Shown: positions 1 through 8,727, counted from the stretch's first letter. The stretch: 39,297 nucleotides of DNA from Phycisphaerae bacterium (GCA_021604825.1 BQJS01000015.1:1-39297); one strand, 5' to 3'. Numbers and translations: made by a program. Notes: a model not told the origin generated them from the sequence alone.

Positions 1-261
1 GATTACACTGACACTGTGTGGCACCCGTGGCTCAGCGGCCAAAACGCCCAGTTTTTTGATTTTTTGTCGATTATCGGGAATGTGGCAAGGGGCTTGGAAT
101 GGGTGGAAAGTTGGCAGTCTGGCCAGTCGTCAGGCGTCGGACCGATTGCCTGAACCCGAGATTTCCTGCAATATCGTCTCTGACGATCGAGAGATCCCGA
201 ATTAAATGATGTCTCGGTCCGCGATTAGAATCGTTGAGTTTTAGCAAGAGAGGTCAGAGGC
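1..261. other. Upstream region of acsA, no confident gene
   Basis: One forward frame is open from base 1 to a TGA at 151-153 (50 codons) and could be the 3' end of a gene starting before the window. Its composition is not convincingly protein-like and it has no recognisable motif. The remaining 108 bases would be the leader of the acetyl-CoA synthetase gene. Confidence 0.3.
146..174 (+). promoter_or_regulatory. Possible sigma-70-type promoter of acsA
   Basis: TTGCCT at 146-151 and CAATAT at 169-174 are separated by 17 bases, a plausible -35/-10 pair. Transcription would start near 181, about 80 bases before the acsA ATG. The match is only moderate and such pairs arise by chance. Confidence 0.25.
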
Positions 262-2211
262 ATGACGGCCAACCAAGGCATCGAATCGATTTTACACGAA
301 AACCGAACTTTTTCCCCGCCGGCGTCATTGGCCAAACAGGCCCACATCAATGACCTCGCCGAATACGAAAAGGTCCACAAGCGATCCATCGAAGATCCGG
401 AAGGATATTGGGACGTAGTGGCTCAGGGGTTTCACTGGTTCGAGCCGTACACCAAAGTGCTTGAATGGGACGCGCCCAACGCCAAGTGGTTTGTCGGCGG
501 TAAGACGAATGTCTGCTACAACTGCCTCGACAAGCAAATCAACGATGGGCGCGGTGATCATCCGGCGATCCTGTGGGAGGGCGAACCCGGCGACACCAAA
601 ACGTACACCTATCGCGAACTGCTCAAAGAAGTCTGCAAGTTCGCGAACGCATTGAAATCACTCGGCGTCAAAAAGGGCGACCGCGTCACGATCTACATGC
701 CGATGGTGCCAGAGCTTGTCATTGCGATGCTTGCCTGCGCACGGATCGGTGCGCCGCACAGCATCATCTTCGGCGGGTTCAGCGCAGCCGCCATTGCCGA
801 TCGGGTTGAAGACGCGTCAAGTACCGTCGTGATCACCGCCGACGGCGGATGGCGACGCGGGAAGATCGTTCCGCTCAAGCAGAACGTTGATGACGCCACC
901 GAGTTGTGCAGCATCATCGAAACCGTCGTCGTTTTGAAACGCACCGAAAACGAAGTCCCGATGAAAGATGGGCGTGACGTCTGGTGGCATGAGTTGATGG
1001 GCAACATGTCCGACGAATGCCCAGCCGAACAGTGCGATTCGGAAGACTTGCTGTACATCCTCTATACGTCGGGCACCACGGGCAAACCCAAAGGGATCAT
1101 GCACACGACGGCTGGGTATATGATCTATACGCAGCAAACGTCGAAGTACGTTTTCGACCTTCAGCCCGATGACGTGTATTGGTGTACGGCTGACATCGGT
1201 TGGGTGACCGGGCACAGTTACATTGTGTACGGCATCCTGCAAAACGGTGTGACCAGCATGATGTACGAAGGGGCACCGAATCATCCGGATTGGGATCGTT
1301 TCTGGCGGCTGGTTGAGAAGCACAAGGTGACGAAATTCTACACCGCGCCGACGGCGATTCGTGCGTTTATGAAGCAGGGGCGCGAGTTTCCCGATCGCTG
1401 CGATTTGTCATCGCTGAAGATCCTCGGGACCGTGGGCGAACCGATCAATCCGGAGGCTTGGATCTGGTATCACCAGGTCATCGGTCGCGAGAATTGCCCG
1501 ATTGTTGACACGTACTGGCAGACTGAAACCGGTGGCATCATCCTCACGCCGCTGCCCGGAATGACCCACACGAAACCTGGCAGCGCTACCCGTCCGTTCT
1601 TCGGCATTGATGCGGCTGTTCTCGACGATGATGGCAAAGAGCAGGGTGCGCACGAAGGTGGATACCTCAGCGTGCGCAAGCCTTGGCCGGGAATGCTTCG
1701 CGGCATCTACGGTGATCCGAAGCGGTTCAAGGAACAGTACTGGTCGAAGTACAAAGGGATGTACTTTACGTCCGACGCCTCGCAGCGCGACGAAGACGGT
1801 TACTTCTGGCTGATGGGTCGCGTGGACGACGTGATCAACGTGTCGGGTCATCGATTGGGCACGATGGAAGTGGAGTCGGCGCTGGTGTCGCACCCGAAAG
1901 TCGCAGAAGCCGCCGTCGTCGGCATGCCGCACGAAATCAAAGGGCAGGGGTTGGCTGCCTTTGTAACGCTGATCGGCGGGGTCGAACCGAATCCCGACTT
2001 GAAAGACGAACTCGCGGCGCACGTAACCAAGGAAATCGGAGCCATCGCCAAGCCCGATCAGATGCGATTCACCGAAGCGCTACCGAAAACGCGCTCCGGA
2101 AAAATCATGCGGCGGTTGCTTAAGGAATTGGCGACGAGCGGTGAGGTCAAAGGTGACACAACCACGCTTGAAGACTTCTCGGTCATTTCCAGTTTGCGCG
2201 AAGACGAGTAA
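262..2211 (+). CDS. acsA: Acetyl-CoA synthetase (AMP-forming)
   Basis: This 649-residue protein has the full length expected of acetate-CoA ligase, the cytoplasmic enzyme that turns acetate, ATP and CoA into acetyl-CoA through acetyl-AMP. Visible hallmarks are the adenylate-forming P-loop motif [11 protein letters not shown] near residue 265, the Acs signature [12 protein letters not shown], the WQTETGG core motif, the hinge segment around [13 protein letters not shown], and the C-terminal [10 protein letters not shown] containing the catalytic lysine that is the usual acetylation-controlled site in this family. The start is the ATG preceded by a GAGAGG-type ribosome site. The next gene begins ten bases after the stop with its own Shine-Dalgarno overlapping that stop, so the two are probably co-transcribed. 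The family assignment is secure. Confidence 0.97.
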   Translation: MTANQGIESILHENRTFSPPASLAKQAHINDLAEYEKVHKRSIEDPEGYWDVVAQGFHWFEPYTKVLEWDAPNAKWFVGGKTNVCYNCLDKQINDGRGDHPAILWEGEPGDTKTYTYRELLKEVCKFANALKSLGVKKGDRVTIYMPMVPELVIAMLACARIGAPHSIIFGGFSAAAIADRVEDASSTVVITADGGWRRGKIVPLKQNVDDATELCSIIETVVVLKRTENEVPMKDGRDVWWHELMGNMSDECPAEQCDSEDLLYILYTSGTTGKPKGIMHTTAGYMIYTQQTSKYVFDLQPDDVYWCTADIGWVTGHSYIVYGILQNGVTSMMYEGAPNHPDWDRFWRLVEKHKVTKFYTAPTAIRAFMKQGREFPDRCDLSSLKILGTVGEPINPEAWIWYHQVIGRENCPIVDTYWQTETGGIILTPLPGMTHTKPGSATRPFFGIDAAVLDDDGKEQGAHEGGYLSVRKPWPGMLRGIYGDPKRFKEQYWSKYKGMYFTSDASQRDEDGYFWLMGRVDDVINVSGHRLGTMEVESALVSHPKVAEAAVVGMPHEIKGQGLAAFVTLIGGVEPNPDLKDELAAHVTKEIGAIAKPDQMRFTEALPKTRSGKIMRRLLKELATSGEVKGDTTTLEDFSVISSLREDE

Positions 2212-2220
2212 GGAGACTGC

Positions 2221-3627
2221 ATGCCAGTGCATTGTCGAATTGAGGCAAAGTCATCCAAGGCTGTTCGCCGGCTGCTACTGATGGCGGTCGCACTGATTGC
2301 GTTCGCGTTTACGCCTGCCAATGCAGAAGAGCCAGCAACGAACATCGATCCGGTCATCAAGAAAATGATGTCCGAAGTGTCGCGCGATCGACTCGAATCC
2401 GATGTGCGAACGCTGGTTGGTTTTGGCACGCGTCAAACCGAAAGCGCGACCGATCATCCGACCCGTGGCATCGGGGCGGCACGACGGTGGATCAAGGCGG
2501 AATTCGAGAGAATCGCGGCGAAATCCAACGGTCGCATGTCCGTTTCGCTTGATTCGTATTCAGACGCACCACCGTCTCGTCGCATCACCAAACCCGTCGA
2601 AATCGTCAACGTCATCGCCACGTTGAAAGGCACGCAATCGCAATCCGTCGATCGCGTCTATGTCGTCAGCGGGCATTACGATTCGATTTGCAGTGACCCA
2701 ACCGATTCCGAATGCGACGCACCGGGGGCCAATGATGACGCCAGTGGTGTTGCGGCGGTTTTGGAGGCGGCTCGTTTGTTGAGCGCCCATGAATTTGACG
2801 CCACCATCGTCTTCGCAGCCGTCGCCGCCGAAGAGCAAGGACTCTATGGCTCGAAGCATTTGGCGAACACGTACAAAACCAAAGGCGTGAACGTTGCCGG
2901 TATGTTGACGAACGACATCGTCGGCAACTCGGTTTCGCAACTGGGCGTGCGCGATGACAAGCGCGTTCGTGTGTTTTCGGAAGGCGTGCCGGAAATTGAA
3001 TCGTCCGAACAGAAACGGATGCGGTTGGCCACTGGCAGTGAGAACGATGCGCCCGCCCGTCAACTGGCGCGATTCGTTTCGGACTGTTGTAGCCAATACG
3101 TCGAGGGGTTTGAAGTTGAACTCATGTTTCGGCGCGATCGATTGATGCGGGGCGGTGATCACACGTCGTTTTCGCGGGCGGGGTTTCCGGCGATCCGCCT
3201 GACGGAGATGAACGAAGACTATCGCCACCAGCATCAGAACGTGCGCGGTGAAGACGGTGTGCAGTACGGCGACCTGCCCGAATATGTTGATTTTGATTAT
3301 CTCAGCAACGTAACAAGGACCAACATTGCGGCGTTGGCATCCCTCGCCAGTGCACCGGCTCGTCCTGCCGATGTTAAGATTGTGTTGGACTCGCTCAAGC
3401 CCACGACGACGCTCGCGTGGTTGGGCAACACTGAACCTGATGTGGTTGGTTACGAATTGGTGTGGCGGAGCACCTCATCGCCCACATGGGAAGGGTCGCA
3501 AGCCGTCGGCAATGTCAATCGCGTGACGGTCGATCGCTCGAAGGACAATTTTTTCTTCGGCGTGCGAGCGGTGGATCGCGACGGGCACCGCAGTGTGGTC
3601 ACATTCGCCCAACCTCTCCGCAAGTAG
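2221..3627 (+). CDS. Secreted M28-family zinc peptidase with C-terminal FN3-like region
   Basis: The 468-residue protein begins with a basic stretch and hydrophobic core ending in ANA (predicted cleavage after residue 35), so it should be exported. The middle is a two-zinc M28 aminopeptidase fold: His152 and Asp154 in SGHYDS, Asp172 in GANDDASG, the Glu204-Glu205 pair in AAEEQGLYGS, Asp232, and a final histidine in the DYRHQH segment (336 or 338). Residues from about 378 look like a single fibronectin type III-like beta domain (YELVWR, FFGVRAVDRDG). Substrate cannot be read from sequence; M28 members release N-terminal amino acids or act on modified peptides. The ATG has an AAGGAG site overlapping the acsA stop codon, implying one transcript with acsA although the functions are not obviously linked. 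Confidence 0.88.
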   Translation: MPVHCRIEAKSSKAVRRLLLMAVALIAFAFTPANAEEPATNIDPVIKKMMSEVSRDRLESDVRTLVGFGTRQTESATDHPTRGIGAARRWIKAEFERIAAKSNGRMSVSLDSYSDAPPSRRITKPVEIVNVIATLKGTQSQSVDRVYVVSGHYDSICSDPTDSECDAPGANDDASGVAAVLEAARLLSAHEFDATIVFAAVAAEEQGLYGSKHLANTYKTKGVNVAGMLTNDIVGNSVSQLGVRDDKRVRVFSEGVPEIESSEQKRMRLATGSENDAPARQLARFVSDCCSQYVEGFEVELMFRRDRLMRGGDHTSFSRAGFPAIRLTEMNEDYRHQHQNVRGEDGVQYGDLPEYVDFDYLSNVTRTNIAALASLASAPARPADVKIVLDSLKPTTTLAWLGNTEPDVVGYELVWRSTSSPTWEGSQAVGNVNRVTVDRSKDNFFFGVRAVDRDGHRSVVTFAQPLRK

Positions 3628-3728
3628 CGGTTCGGCCCGAGCGTTGAAAACGTTTTCGGTCCGTTTGCCCCCGCTCTTGCAAGCCACCCCTTAATTTGTC
3701 GCCTCAGACAATTTATTACCGGTCCCAC

Positions 3729-3756
3729 TTCACTCTGGTTTTGCGACGACTATACT
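3729..3756 (+). promoter_or_regulatory. Possible promoter upstream of the GNAT gene
   Basis: TATACT at 3751-3756 is a good -10 match. The best -35 candidate is TTCACT at 3729-3734 with 16 bases between. It lies in the 300-base gap between the peptidase and the acetyltransferase, which otherwise holds only the 16-base palindrome at 3889. Confidence 0.3.
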
Positions 3757-3888
3757 TGCTGTGACGGACAGGCCAACGGGCAGGAGTTTCGTTGGTATGG
3801 AAGTTGCAAGGTGCAAAGGGTAGATGAGACAATAAAGCGTCCCCGAGTTATTCTAGAGGGTGACTTGGGGAATTGTACCCTGGCGGTC

Positions 3889-3904
3889 CCCACCAATTGG
3901 TGGG
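3889..3904. promoter_or_regulatory. 16-base perfect palindrome, candidate operator
   Basis: The segment CCCACCAATTGGTGGG reads identically on both strands and ends 23 bases before the chosen ATG of the acetyltransferase gene. A perfect palindrome with no loop is more typical of a dimeric repressor site than of an RNA hairpin. No regulator is adjacent, so the role is inference. Confidence 0.35.
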
Positions 3905-3927
3905 AATCCAAGCAAGGGAATGGAACG

Positions 3928-4386
3928 ATGGCAAACGCAGACATCATCATGGTGGGCCCGACTGAGACGACGCTCATCACTGAGTTATACAACCAGGTGT
4001 TTGCGCCAAAACGCGACATCGCATTCTTTGAGCGCCGGTTCAAAGGCCGAGGCAATCTTCTGAACCTGATCGCCGAGGTAGACAATCGGCCAGTCGGTTT
4101 CCTCAGCGGCTTTGAATTGAAACCGTCTACATGGTTCAACTGGCTGGTGGGCGTGCTGCCTGATTTTCGTCGCATGGGAATCGCCTCGCAGCTTTGCGAA
4201 GCGGAACAGGCCTGGGCGCGCGATCAGGGCTATCACCACGTTCGCATGGAATGCCACAATCAACACCGCCCGGTTCTGCAAATGTTGATCCGTCAGAACT
4301 TCGACATCGTGGGGCTGCGCTTCGACTCAGACCGTCAAAACAACCTCGTCGTGTTCGAGAAAGAAATCGGTCTGCTCGACGACTAG
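3928..4386 (+). CDS. GNAT-family N-acetyltransferase
   Basis: A 152-residue protein with the GNAT fold. Residues 1-50 give the first strand and two helices, NRPVGFLSGFEL is the strand pair beta2-beta3, and VLPDFRRMGIASQL is motif A, whose R-R-M-G-I-A turn binds the acetyl-CoA pyrophosphate. The C-terminal half (HVRMECHNQHRPVLQMLIRQNFD) is motif B. The substrate is unknown. The frame is open 39 codons further upstream, but the ATG at 3928, preceded by AAGGGAA, gives a normal family length, and the upstream part contains a palindrome that looks regulatory. It is probably monocistronic. Small-molecule or protein N-terminal acetylation are both possible. Confidence 0.85.
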   Translation: MANADIIMVGPTETTLITELYNQVFAPKRDIAFFERRFKGRGNLLNLIAEVDNRPVGFLSGFELKPSTWFNWLVGVLPDFRRMGIASQLCEAEQAWARDQGYHHVRMECHNQHRPVLQMLIRQNFDIVGLRFDSDRQNNLVVFEKEIGLLDD

Positions 4387-4461
4387 CGCCGGTTTTGATT
4401 GATACAAGACGCATCCATCCGCTTACCACACTATTGAATTTGAAGCACAAGAATCTTCGAA

Positions 4462-4597
4462 GTGCCACTGCTCTGTGAGCAGTGCATCGCGTGTTCGTGT
4501 TGTTCTTCAAGTCAGGTATTACAGGCGTCTTCTTTGACGTCGGTATTGTCTCTGCGAATGTCTTTCGTTTTCTGCACTGCTCACAGAGCAGTGGCAC
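4462..4597. repeat. REPIN-like element: two inverted 25-base copies of a hairpin repeat
   Basis: The 25-base segments 4462-4486 and 4573-4597 are exact reverse complements. Each arm also folds on itself: CACTGCTC, loop TGT, GAGCAGTG, an 8-base-pair stem. The arms flank an 86-base AT-richer spacer with no convincing gene. A self-complementary unit in inverted pairs is the layout of REP doublets (REPINs). It sits between the convergent acetyltransferase and glycosyltransferase genes, where it could also terminate transcription in both directions. No flanking target duplication and no transposase are visible. Confidence 0.8.
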
Positions 4598-4615
4598 ACT
4601 TACTGATTTACGCGC

Positions 4616-5392
4616 CTAATTTCTTTCTATTCGTTTCTTCTTGGTCCACCACAGTCGCGCGCACGTTCCGAGTATCCAATAACCGGCGAGGAATACGCCT
4701 CGTACCGTGCCGCTGATTTTGGATTTGCCGCGACGCTTGAAGTAGGGAACGTCGATTTCTTCAATGCGAAGTTTCTGCTCGACGGCTTTAATCTGCATTT
4801 CGATGGTCCACCCAAATGCGCGATCTTGCATTTGCATTCGATAGAGACTTTCGCGGCGAATGGCGCGAAACGGGCCGAGGTCGCGGTAGCGGTGTCCCCA
4901 GCCAATTCGAATGAGAAACGTCGCGAGCCAATTGCCGAAGATCTGTGGCAATGACATCGAACCGGGTTCACGATTCTTGCGGCTGCGTACGCCGATGACG
5001 ATATCGGTGTTGCCTTTTAGGATCGGTTCGACCAGCCGTGGCAGCAGCGAGATGTCGTCGGCCAGGTCGGCATCCAGGAATGCGACGACGTCAAACTGGC
5101 TTGAATTCGGTAGGTGCGTCAGTGCTTCCATGCCTGCGTAACATGCTGCGCCGTAGCCGCGCGTTGGTTCGTGAACAACCATTGTCGCGCCGTGGATGGA
5201 GGCCATTCTGGCCGTGTCGTCGGTCGAACCGTTGTCGCAGAGTAAGATCGCACCGGCACCCAATTCCACCAATTGCGGGAGCAGAATCGGCATGTTGGCG
5301 GCTTCATTCAGCGCGGGGATCAATACAGCCGTCGTTGCAAGAGTTGCTTCTTGCGGTTGCTGGTTTTGCGGCGATGAAATCAGGACGTTCAA
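4616..5392 (-). CDS. Family 2 glycosyltransferase (dolichyl/polyprenyl-phosphate sugar synthase type)
   Basis: The GT-A domain begins with VLIPALNEA, followed by DNGSTDDTA and the metal-binding AFLDADLADD, and later GHRYRDLGPFRAIRR, a pattern typical of polyprenyl-phosphate hexose synthases. These move a sugar from a nucleotide donor to a membrane lipid phosphate at the cytoplasmic face. The C-terminal hydrophobic stretch (GVFLAGYWILGTCARLWW) may associate with the membrane. No ATG precedes the domain; the best start is TTG at 5392, overlapping the TGA of the MBL gene in a TTGA junction, giving 258 residues and suggesting translational coupling. A much longer reading is open upstream (to 5653), but it lies antiparallel-free inside the MBL coding frame and is rich in His and Arg, so I reject it. 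Confidence 0.85.
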   Translation of the reverse strand: MNVLISSPQNQQPQEATLATTAVLIPALNEAANMPILLPQLVELGAGAILLCDNGSTDDTARMASIHGATMVVHEPTRGYGAACYAGMEALTHLPNSSQFDVVAFLDADLADDISLLPRLVEPILKGNTDIVIGVRSRKNREPGSMSLPQIFGNWLATFLIRIGWGHRYRDLGPFRAIRRESLYRMQMQDRAFGWTIEMQIKAVEQKLRIEEIDVPYFKRRGKSKISGTVRGVFLAGYWILGTCARLWWTKKKRIERN

Positions 5393-6045
5393 CCTTGCAG
5401 GTACGGGTTGGTGGTGCGTTCTTGTCCGACGGTGGTGGCCGGTCCGTGTCCGGGTATGAGCGTCGTGTCGTCGGGCAATGTGAGGATGTTTTCTTTGATG
5501 TTGCGGATGAGTTGCTCGCCGTTGCTGTGGTGAAAATCGGTCCGTCCGACGCTGCCTGAAAACACTGCGTCCCCGACGAGCGCCAGTTTCAACGCCTCGC
5601 AGTAAAGGGCCCGGCCAGCCGGTGAATGACCCGAAACATCGAGCGCTTTCCAAACCGTGCCATCCAGCGAAAGTTCGTCACCGGGTGCCAAGTCGAGCGC
5701 ACTCGAATTGCTGACAACGGTGCCGCCACCGTGCGGTGCCGAGAGATTCTCATTGGCATCGGTCAAAAGGGGCCATTCACCTTTCGCAAGGTACATCGGG
5801 ATTTCGGGAAACGCCCCGCGCACGGTATCGATACCGGCAATGTGATCGCCGTGAGCGTGCGTCAGGACGATCTTCTCCGGTTGAAGATTTCGTTCGGCGA
5901 TAAAGGCGACGATCTCATCGCCTTGCGGTGGCAAGCCCGGATCAACCACCCAGCAAGCCGCGCCCGACCCGATCGAAATCACCAAGCCATTTTCGGCGTA
6001 GAACGGATCGTTGAATACCTTGATGTGAACGTCCTGATCGCTCAT
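5389..6045 (-). CDS. MBL-fold metallo-hydrolase (glyoxalase II-like)
   Basis: This 218-residue protein shows the metallo-beta-lactamase fold: the HAHGDH metal motif, a downstream metal histidine in DVSGHSPAG, the bridging aspartate in LVGDAVFSG, and the final histidine in IPGHGP. This pattern is that of the glyoxalase II/YcbL-like hydrolases that cleave thioesters such as S-lactoylglutathione, but the substrate is not established here. The ATG at 6045 was chosen because the N-terminus (MSDQDVHIKVF) begins at the first fold strand; the open frame extends 49 codons further with no family similarity. The stop overlaps the TTG of the glycosyltransferase gene, so the pair is probably one operon. 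Confidence 0.87.
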   Translation of the reverse strand: MSDQDVHIKVFNDPFYAENGLVISIGSGAACWVVDPGLPPQGDEIVAFIAERNLQPEKIVLTHAHGDHIAGIDTVRGAFPEIPMYLAKGEWPLLTDANENLSAPHGGGTVVSNSSALDLAPGDELSLDGTVWKALDVSGHSPAGRALYCEALKLALVGDAVFSGSVGRTDFHHSNGEQLIRNIKENILTLPDDTTLIPGHGPATTVGQERTTNPYLQG

Positions 6046-6186
6046 GAATTCTCGTTTCGCTTGTTGGGGAGCTGTCAGTTGCTCTGGCGCCAGTGCAAGT
6101 CGGCATGATAACGCGATTCCAATGGGTTGAAAGGCTCGACGGATGGCTGAGTTCGGCAGATTGGAGGATACGACCCAGACGCAAAT

Positions 6187-6218
6187 GGGCACACCCGCTG
6201 CGTCAAGCGGGCATGCCC
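6187..6218. repeat. Intergenic two-step hairpin
   Basis: GGGCA (6187-6191) pairs with TGCCC (6214-6218), a CA/CA internal loop follows, then CCCGCT (6194-6199) pairs with AGCGGG (6206-6211) around a six-base loop. It lies downstream of the coiled-coil gene and upstream of the MBL gene. There is no T-run, so it is not a standard terminator. Nearby short complementary tracts (CACAC/GTGTG) permit alternative folds. Confidence 0.55.
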
Positions 6219-6276
6219 TGTGTGCAGTCGCCGGGGTGTGTGGGCCGGCGGGTGGGGAATGTTAATAAGTAGTAAC

Positions 6277-7503
6277 TCAGTCGACACCGACGACCGTCAT
6301 GGTCGGGCGGATGCTGGTCGAAATACGTCGCTCGATATCGGCGAGGTTACGCTGCACCATTTCAAGACGATCGCGGGCAATATCGAGACGGTGTCCACCG
6401 AGTTGCTCGTATTCTTCGGCGACTTTTAGCCCCGCTTTGGTTTTTTCCATACGTTCGACCGTCGCTTTGTACTTGGCTTCCATGTCGGCATCATCAATGG
6501 CCATCTTGGTCAACTCGTGATTCATTTCGACGATAAAGCCACCTCCCATCTCATGCATTCGTCGGGCGTGATCGCGTTGGGCCTCGGTTTCGGCGCGGGC
6601 GAGTTCGGCGGCGGCTTGTGCGACTTCGATTCTCAGGTTATTGAGTTCGTTCGGAGTCGCGTGACCTGTATTGACATGCGCTTCGCCAACCTTGAGCGCT
6701 TCCTGACGAATGGTGACGATCTTCCTCAATTGCTCAAGGTCGGTTCTTTTGATCGGTTCTGCCTTGGCCTTCTCTGACAGATTGGCGATTTGCTCTTGCA
6801 TTGCATCGCGTCGGGCCCGAGAGACCGACCGGTTCATTTGCATGGCGGCCAATTGATCTTCCAATCCACGCATTTCTCTTGCCAATCGCTCATGGCTCAA
6901 CTCACTGGCTTGGTGCCTTTCGAGAAATGCCCGGCGCTCTGTCACGATCTTGTGGACTTGTGTTCGAGCCCGATTCAGCTCTTCCTCGAATTGAGCGCGG
7001 CGTTCGTGCTGGGTCCGTATGGTTGATTCCGCGAATGCCATGATTGACTTTTCCAGCAGATCGCACGCACGCTTGAGTAGAGGCTTGGCGTTGCTGCCGA
7101 TGGTGCGAGTGGAATCGCCTTTCACTTTGATGATCAATTGTGCCGCCAGAGTCGTGATCGATTCGCCTTGTCCGAGCTTGAGCCTGTCTAGATTCAGCGG
7201 GTTGAGCGTAATGGCCACGTCTCCGTGAACGCGTGAGAGATCTTCACCAAACGACTCCTTCAGAGCGGTTCCCCACACGCCAGACGATTGGAGGAGTGCT
7301 TCGATGACTTCCATGTTGAGTGATGATGAACTCTCTTCCCAAGTAATCTTCAAGACACAACTTTCAGTAATCAGCAACGATTCGAAAGTTTCGGCATTCT
7401 TTTTTTCTTCGTCGGCCCTCGCGATGGATGTGATGCTGGTGACGGCCAACGCGGCGATGAGACATAAGGCACGGAATTTGGATGTCATGTGCGTGGAATT
7501 CAT
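6277..7503 (-). CDS. Secreted coiled-coil protein of unknown function
   Basis: A 408-residue protein with a signal peptide (hydrophobic core ALCLIAALAVTSI, cleavage after ARA near residue 30). Residues 35-150 look like a small alpha/beta domain with alternating strands (LKITWEES, VAITLNP, LIIKVKG). About residues 155-400 are almost wholly helical and rich in E, R, Q, A and L heptads, predicted to be a long coiled coil with several breaks. I recognise no named family. Start: the ATG at 7503 overlaps the upstream TGA in an ATGA junction and has AGGAG upstream; an open extension of 46 codons lies inside the neighbouring gene and is rejected. As third gene of a sigma/membrane-protein unit it is likely a periplasmic sensor partner or a structural envelope component; that is inference. 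Confidence 0.8.
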   Translation of the reverse strand: MNSTHMTSKFRALCLIAALAVTSITSIARADEEKKNAETFESLLITESCVLKITWEESSSSLNMEVIEALLQSSGVWGTALKESFGEDLSRVHGDVAITLNPLNLDRLKLGQGESITTLAAQLIIKVKGDSTRTIGSNAKPLLKRACDLLEKSIMAFAESTIRTQHERRAQFEEELNRARTQVHKIVTERRAFLERHQASELSHERLAREMRGLEDQLAAMQMNRSVSRARRDAMQEQIANLSEKAKAEPIKRTDLEQLRKIVTIRQEALKVGEAHVNTGHATPNELNNLRIEVAQAAAELARAETEAQRDHARRMHEMGGGFIVEMNHELTKMAIDDADMEAKYKATVERMEKTKAGLKVAEEYEQLGGHRLDIARDRLEMVQRNLADIERRISTSIRPTMTVVGVD

Positions 7504-8120
7504 ATGGTGGCTCCTGATTGATTTTTCAGTTCGGTGAGGCAGTTCTGGGCTGTTTTCGCGGCCGTCGTGGTTGGAAAAAGTTTGACCGTGCGCTCGAATG
7601 TTCGGATCGCGTCGTCGCGACGATCGGGCTGCTTGATCCATTGGTTGGCCTGTTCGACCATGACTCGGGCGGTGATTTCTGATTCCTGCTCGATGAGCAA
7701 TTGCGCCGGGATCGGCATCGGTTTGCTTCGCCTCGTCGACGTTCTTGAGCGTGAAAACGATGCGGTTCGTGTGCGTTCTTTCGCGGCTTGGCGATTGGCC
7801 CGAACGATCGACTCCAGTCGGTCGGCTTCCTCGCGAAGGGCTTTGATTTTTGCCTCCAGATTGTCGATGACGGCTGTTGGTGCGTTTTCGATTTTGGCGA
7901 TTTGGGGTTGATCGTTATCGACCGGCACGCTTCTGTTGGCGAAATTGAAAACAAAAAGCAATAGGGCGATTCCGGCTGATGCTCCAACCGCAATGCGAAC
8001 CTGCTTCTGTTTGCGTACGCGATACCGCGCTTGGTTGGCCAACTCACCGGGCGACGTTAGGTCGATGTAGGCTGCTCGGTCGGCGTGTTGGAGAAGTTGT
8101 TCAAGGTCGTTCGGCAACAT
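7500..8120 (-). CDS. Single-pass membrane protein, probable anti-sigma factor
   Basis: The 206-residue protein has a short cytoplasmic N-terminal part (DLEQLLQHADRAA, then a basic RYRVRKQKQ), one transmembrane helix at about 42-60, a coiled-coil stretch at 87-112 and a C-terminal helical pair resembling a TPR (DDAIRTFERTVKLFP). Position directly after an ECF sigma gene, with only four bases between them, and the topology of a short cytoplasmic head plus one membrane helix fit an anti-sigma factor that tethers the sigma factor. No zinc-binding HxxxCxxC anti-sigma motif is present, so the interaction would be of another type. Its stop overlaps the start of the coiled-coil gene. Confidence 0.7.
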   Translation of the reverse strand: MLPNDLEQLLQHADRAAYIDLTSPGELANQARYRVRKQKQVRIAVGASAGIALLLFVFNFANRSVPVDNDQPQIAKIENAPTAVIDNLEAKIKALREEADRLESIVRANRQAAKERTRTASFSRSRTSTRRSKPMPIPAQLLIEQESEITARVMVEQANQWIKQPDRRDDAIRTFERTVKLFPTTTAAKTAQNCLTELKNQSGATI

Positions 8121-8124
8121 CGTT

Positions 8125-8727
8125 TCAAAGATCCGATTCGTTCAATTCTGACAACAATTGGCGTAAACGTTCACGTCCCCGATGAAGCCGAACTTCCGTG
8201 TTGTTCTTGGAAATTCCCAAGAGCGTTGCGATATCTGCAATCGGAATCTGCTCCAAGTACCGCAGCACGACGACTTCGCGTTCACGCGTTGGAAGTTCGC
8301 GTACGGCACTTCGCACCGACGCCAACGTTTCATCATCAAGCCCTTCTTGTGTGCTCGCATCGTACTCGTCGTGATCGTGGCGGCTGGTCAATATGCCCAG
8401 TCCCATACGCCGCAAAACCAATCGCCGCTGGTGTCGGCGGCACGCGTTGATCGTGATTTGGGTCAGCCATGTGTCTACGCTGCTTTCCTGACGAAACGTC
8501 TTGAATCCCTTGAGTACATCAACGATCACGTCTTGAACGACATCGCGCGAATCCTGCGACCAACCGAGCAGACGCGACACGAGTTTGGCGATCTTGGGTT
8601 GATACTGCTCGACGAAGCGGTCGAACTCCAAGCCGTCGCCGGCGATCAACCGTTGGATCGATAACTCCGCCATGCTGTCCACCGGTTGGGCTTGCGACAC
8701 GTCCGACACGTCATCACCTTTGTTCAC
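8125..8727 (-). CDS. ECF-type RNA polymerase sigma factor
   Basis: A sigma-70-family factor of about 200 residues with only regions 2 and 4. Region 2 spans roughly residues 30-100 (FDRFVEQYQPKIAKLV, DVVQDVIVDVLKGF, then DTWLTQITINACRRH). After a linker rich in acidic residues, region 4 (ELPTREREVVVLRYLEQ and the helix-turn-helix IADIATLLGISKNN followed by RLHRGRERLRQLL) would bind the -35 element. It would direct a small regulon, probably including its own operon. The longest start is a GTG at 8727 without an obvious ribosome site; the ATG at 8673, preceded by GGTGGA, would give 182 residues and still keep region 2, so the start is uncertain. The next two genes follow without gaps. Confidence 0.9.
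   Translation of the reverse strand: MNKGDDVSDVSQAQPVDSMAELSIQRLIAGDGLEFDRFVEQYQPKIAKLVSRLLGWSQDSRDVVQDVIVDVLKGFKTFRQESSVDTWLTQITINACRRHQRRLVLRRMGLGILTSRHDHDEYDASTQEGLDDETLASVRSAVRELPTREREVVVLRYLEQIPIADIATLLGISKNNTEVRLHRGRERLRQLLSELNESDL

Noticed and set aside
3646..3657. Palindrome GAAAACGTTTTC after the peptidase gene
   Set aside because: Twelve bases, no T-run or loop, and no promoter nearby; likely chance.
5393..5653. N-terminal extension of the family 2 glycosyltransferase
   Set aside because: The 87 extra codons overlap the MBL hydrolase coding sequence and have low-complexity His/Arg/Thr composition with no domain similarity.
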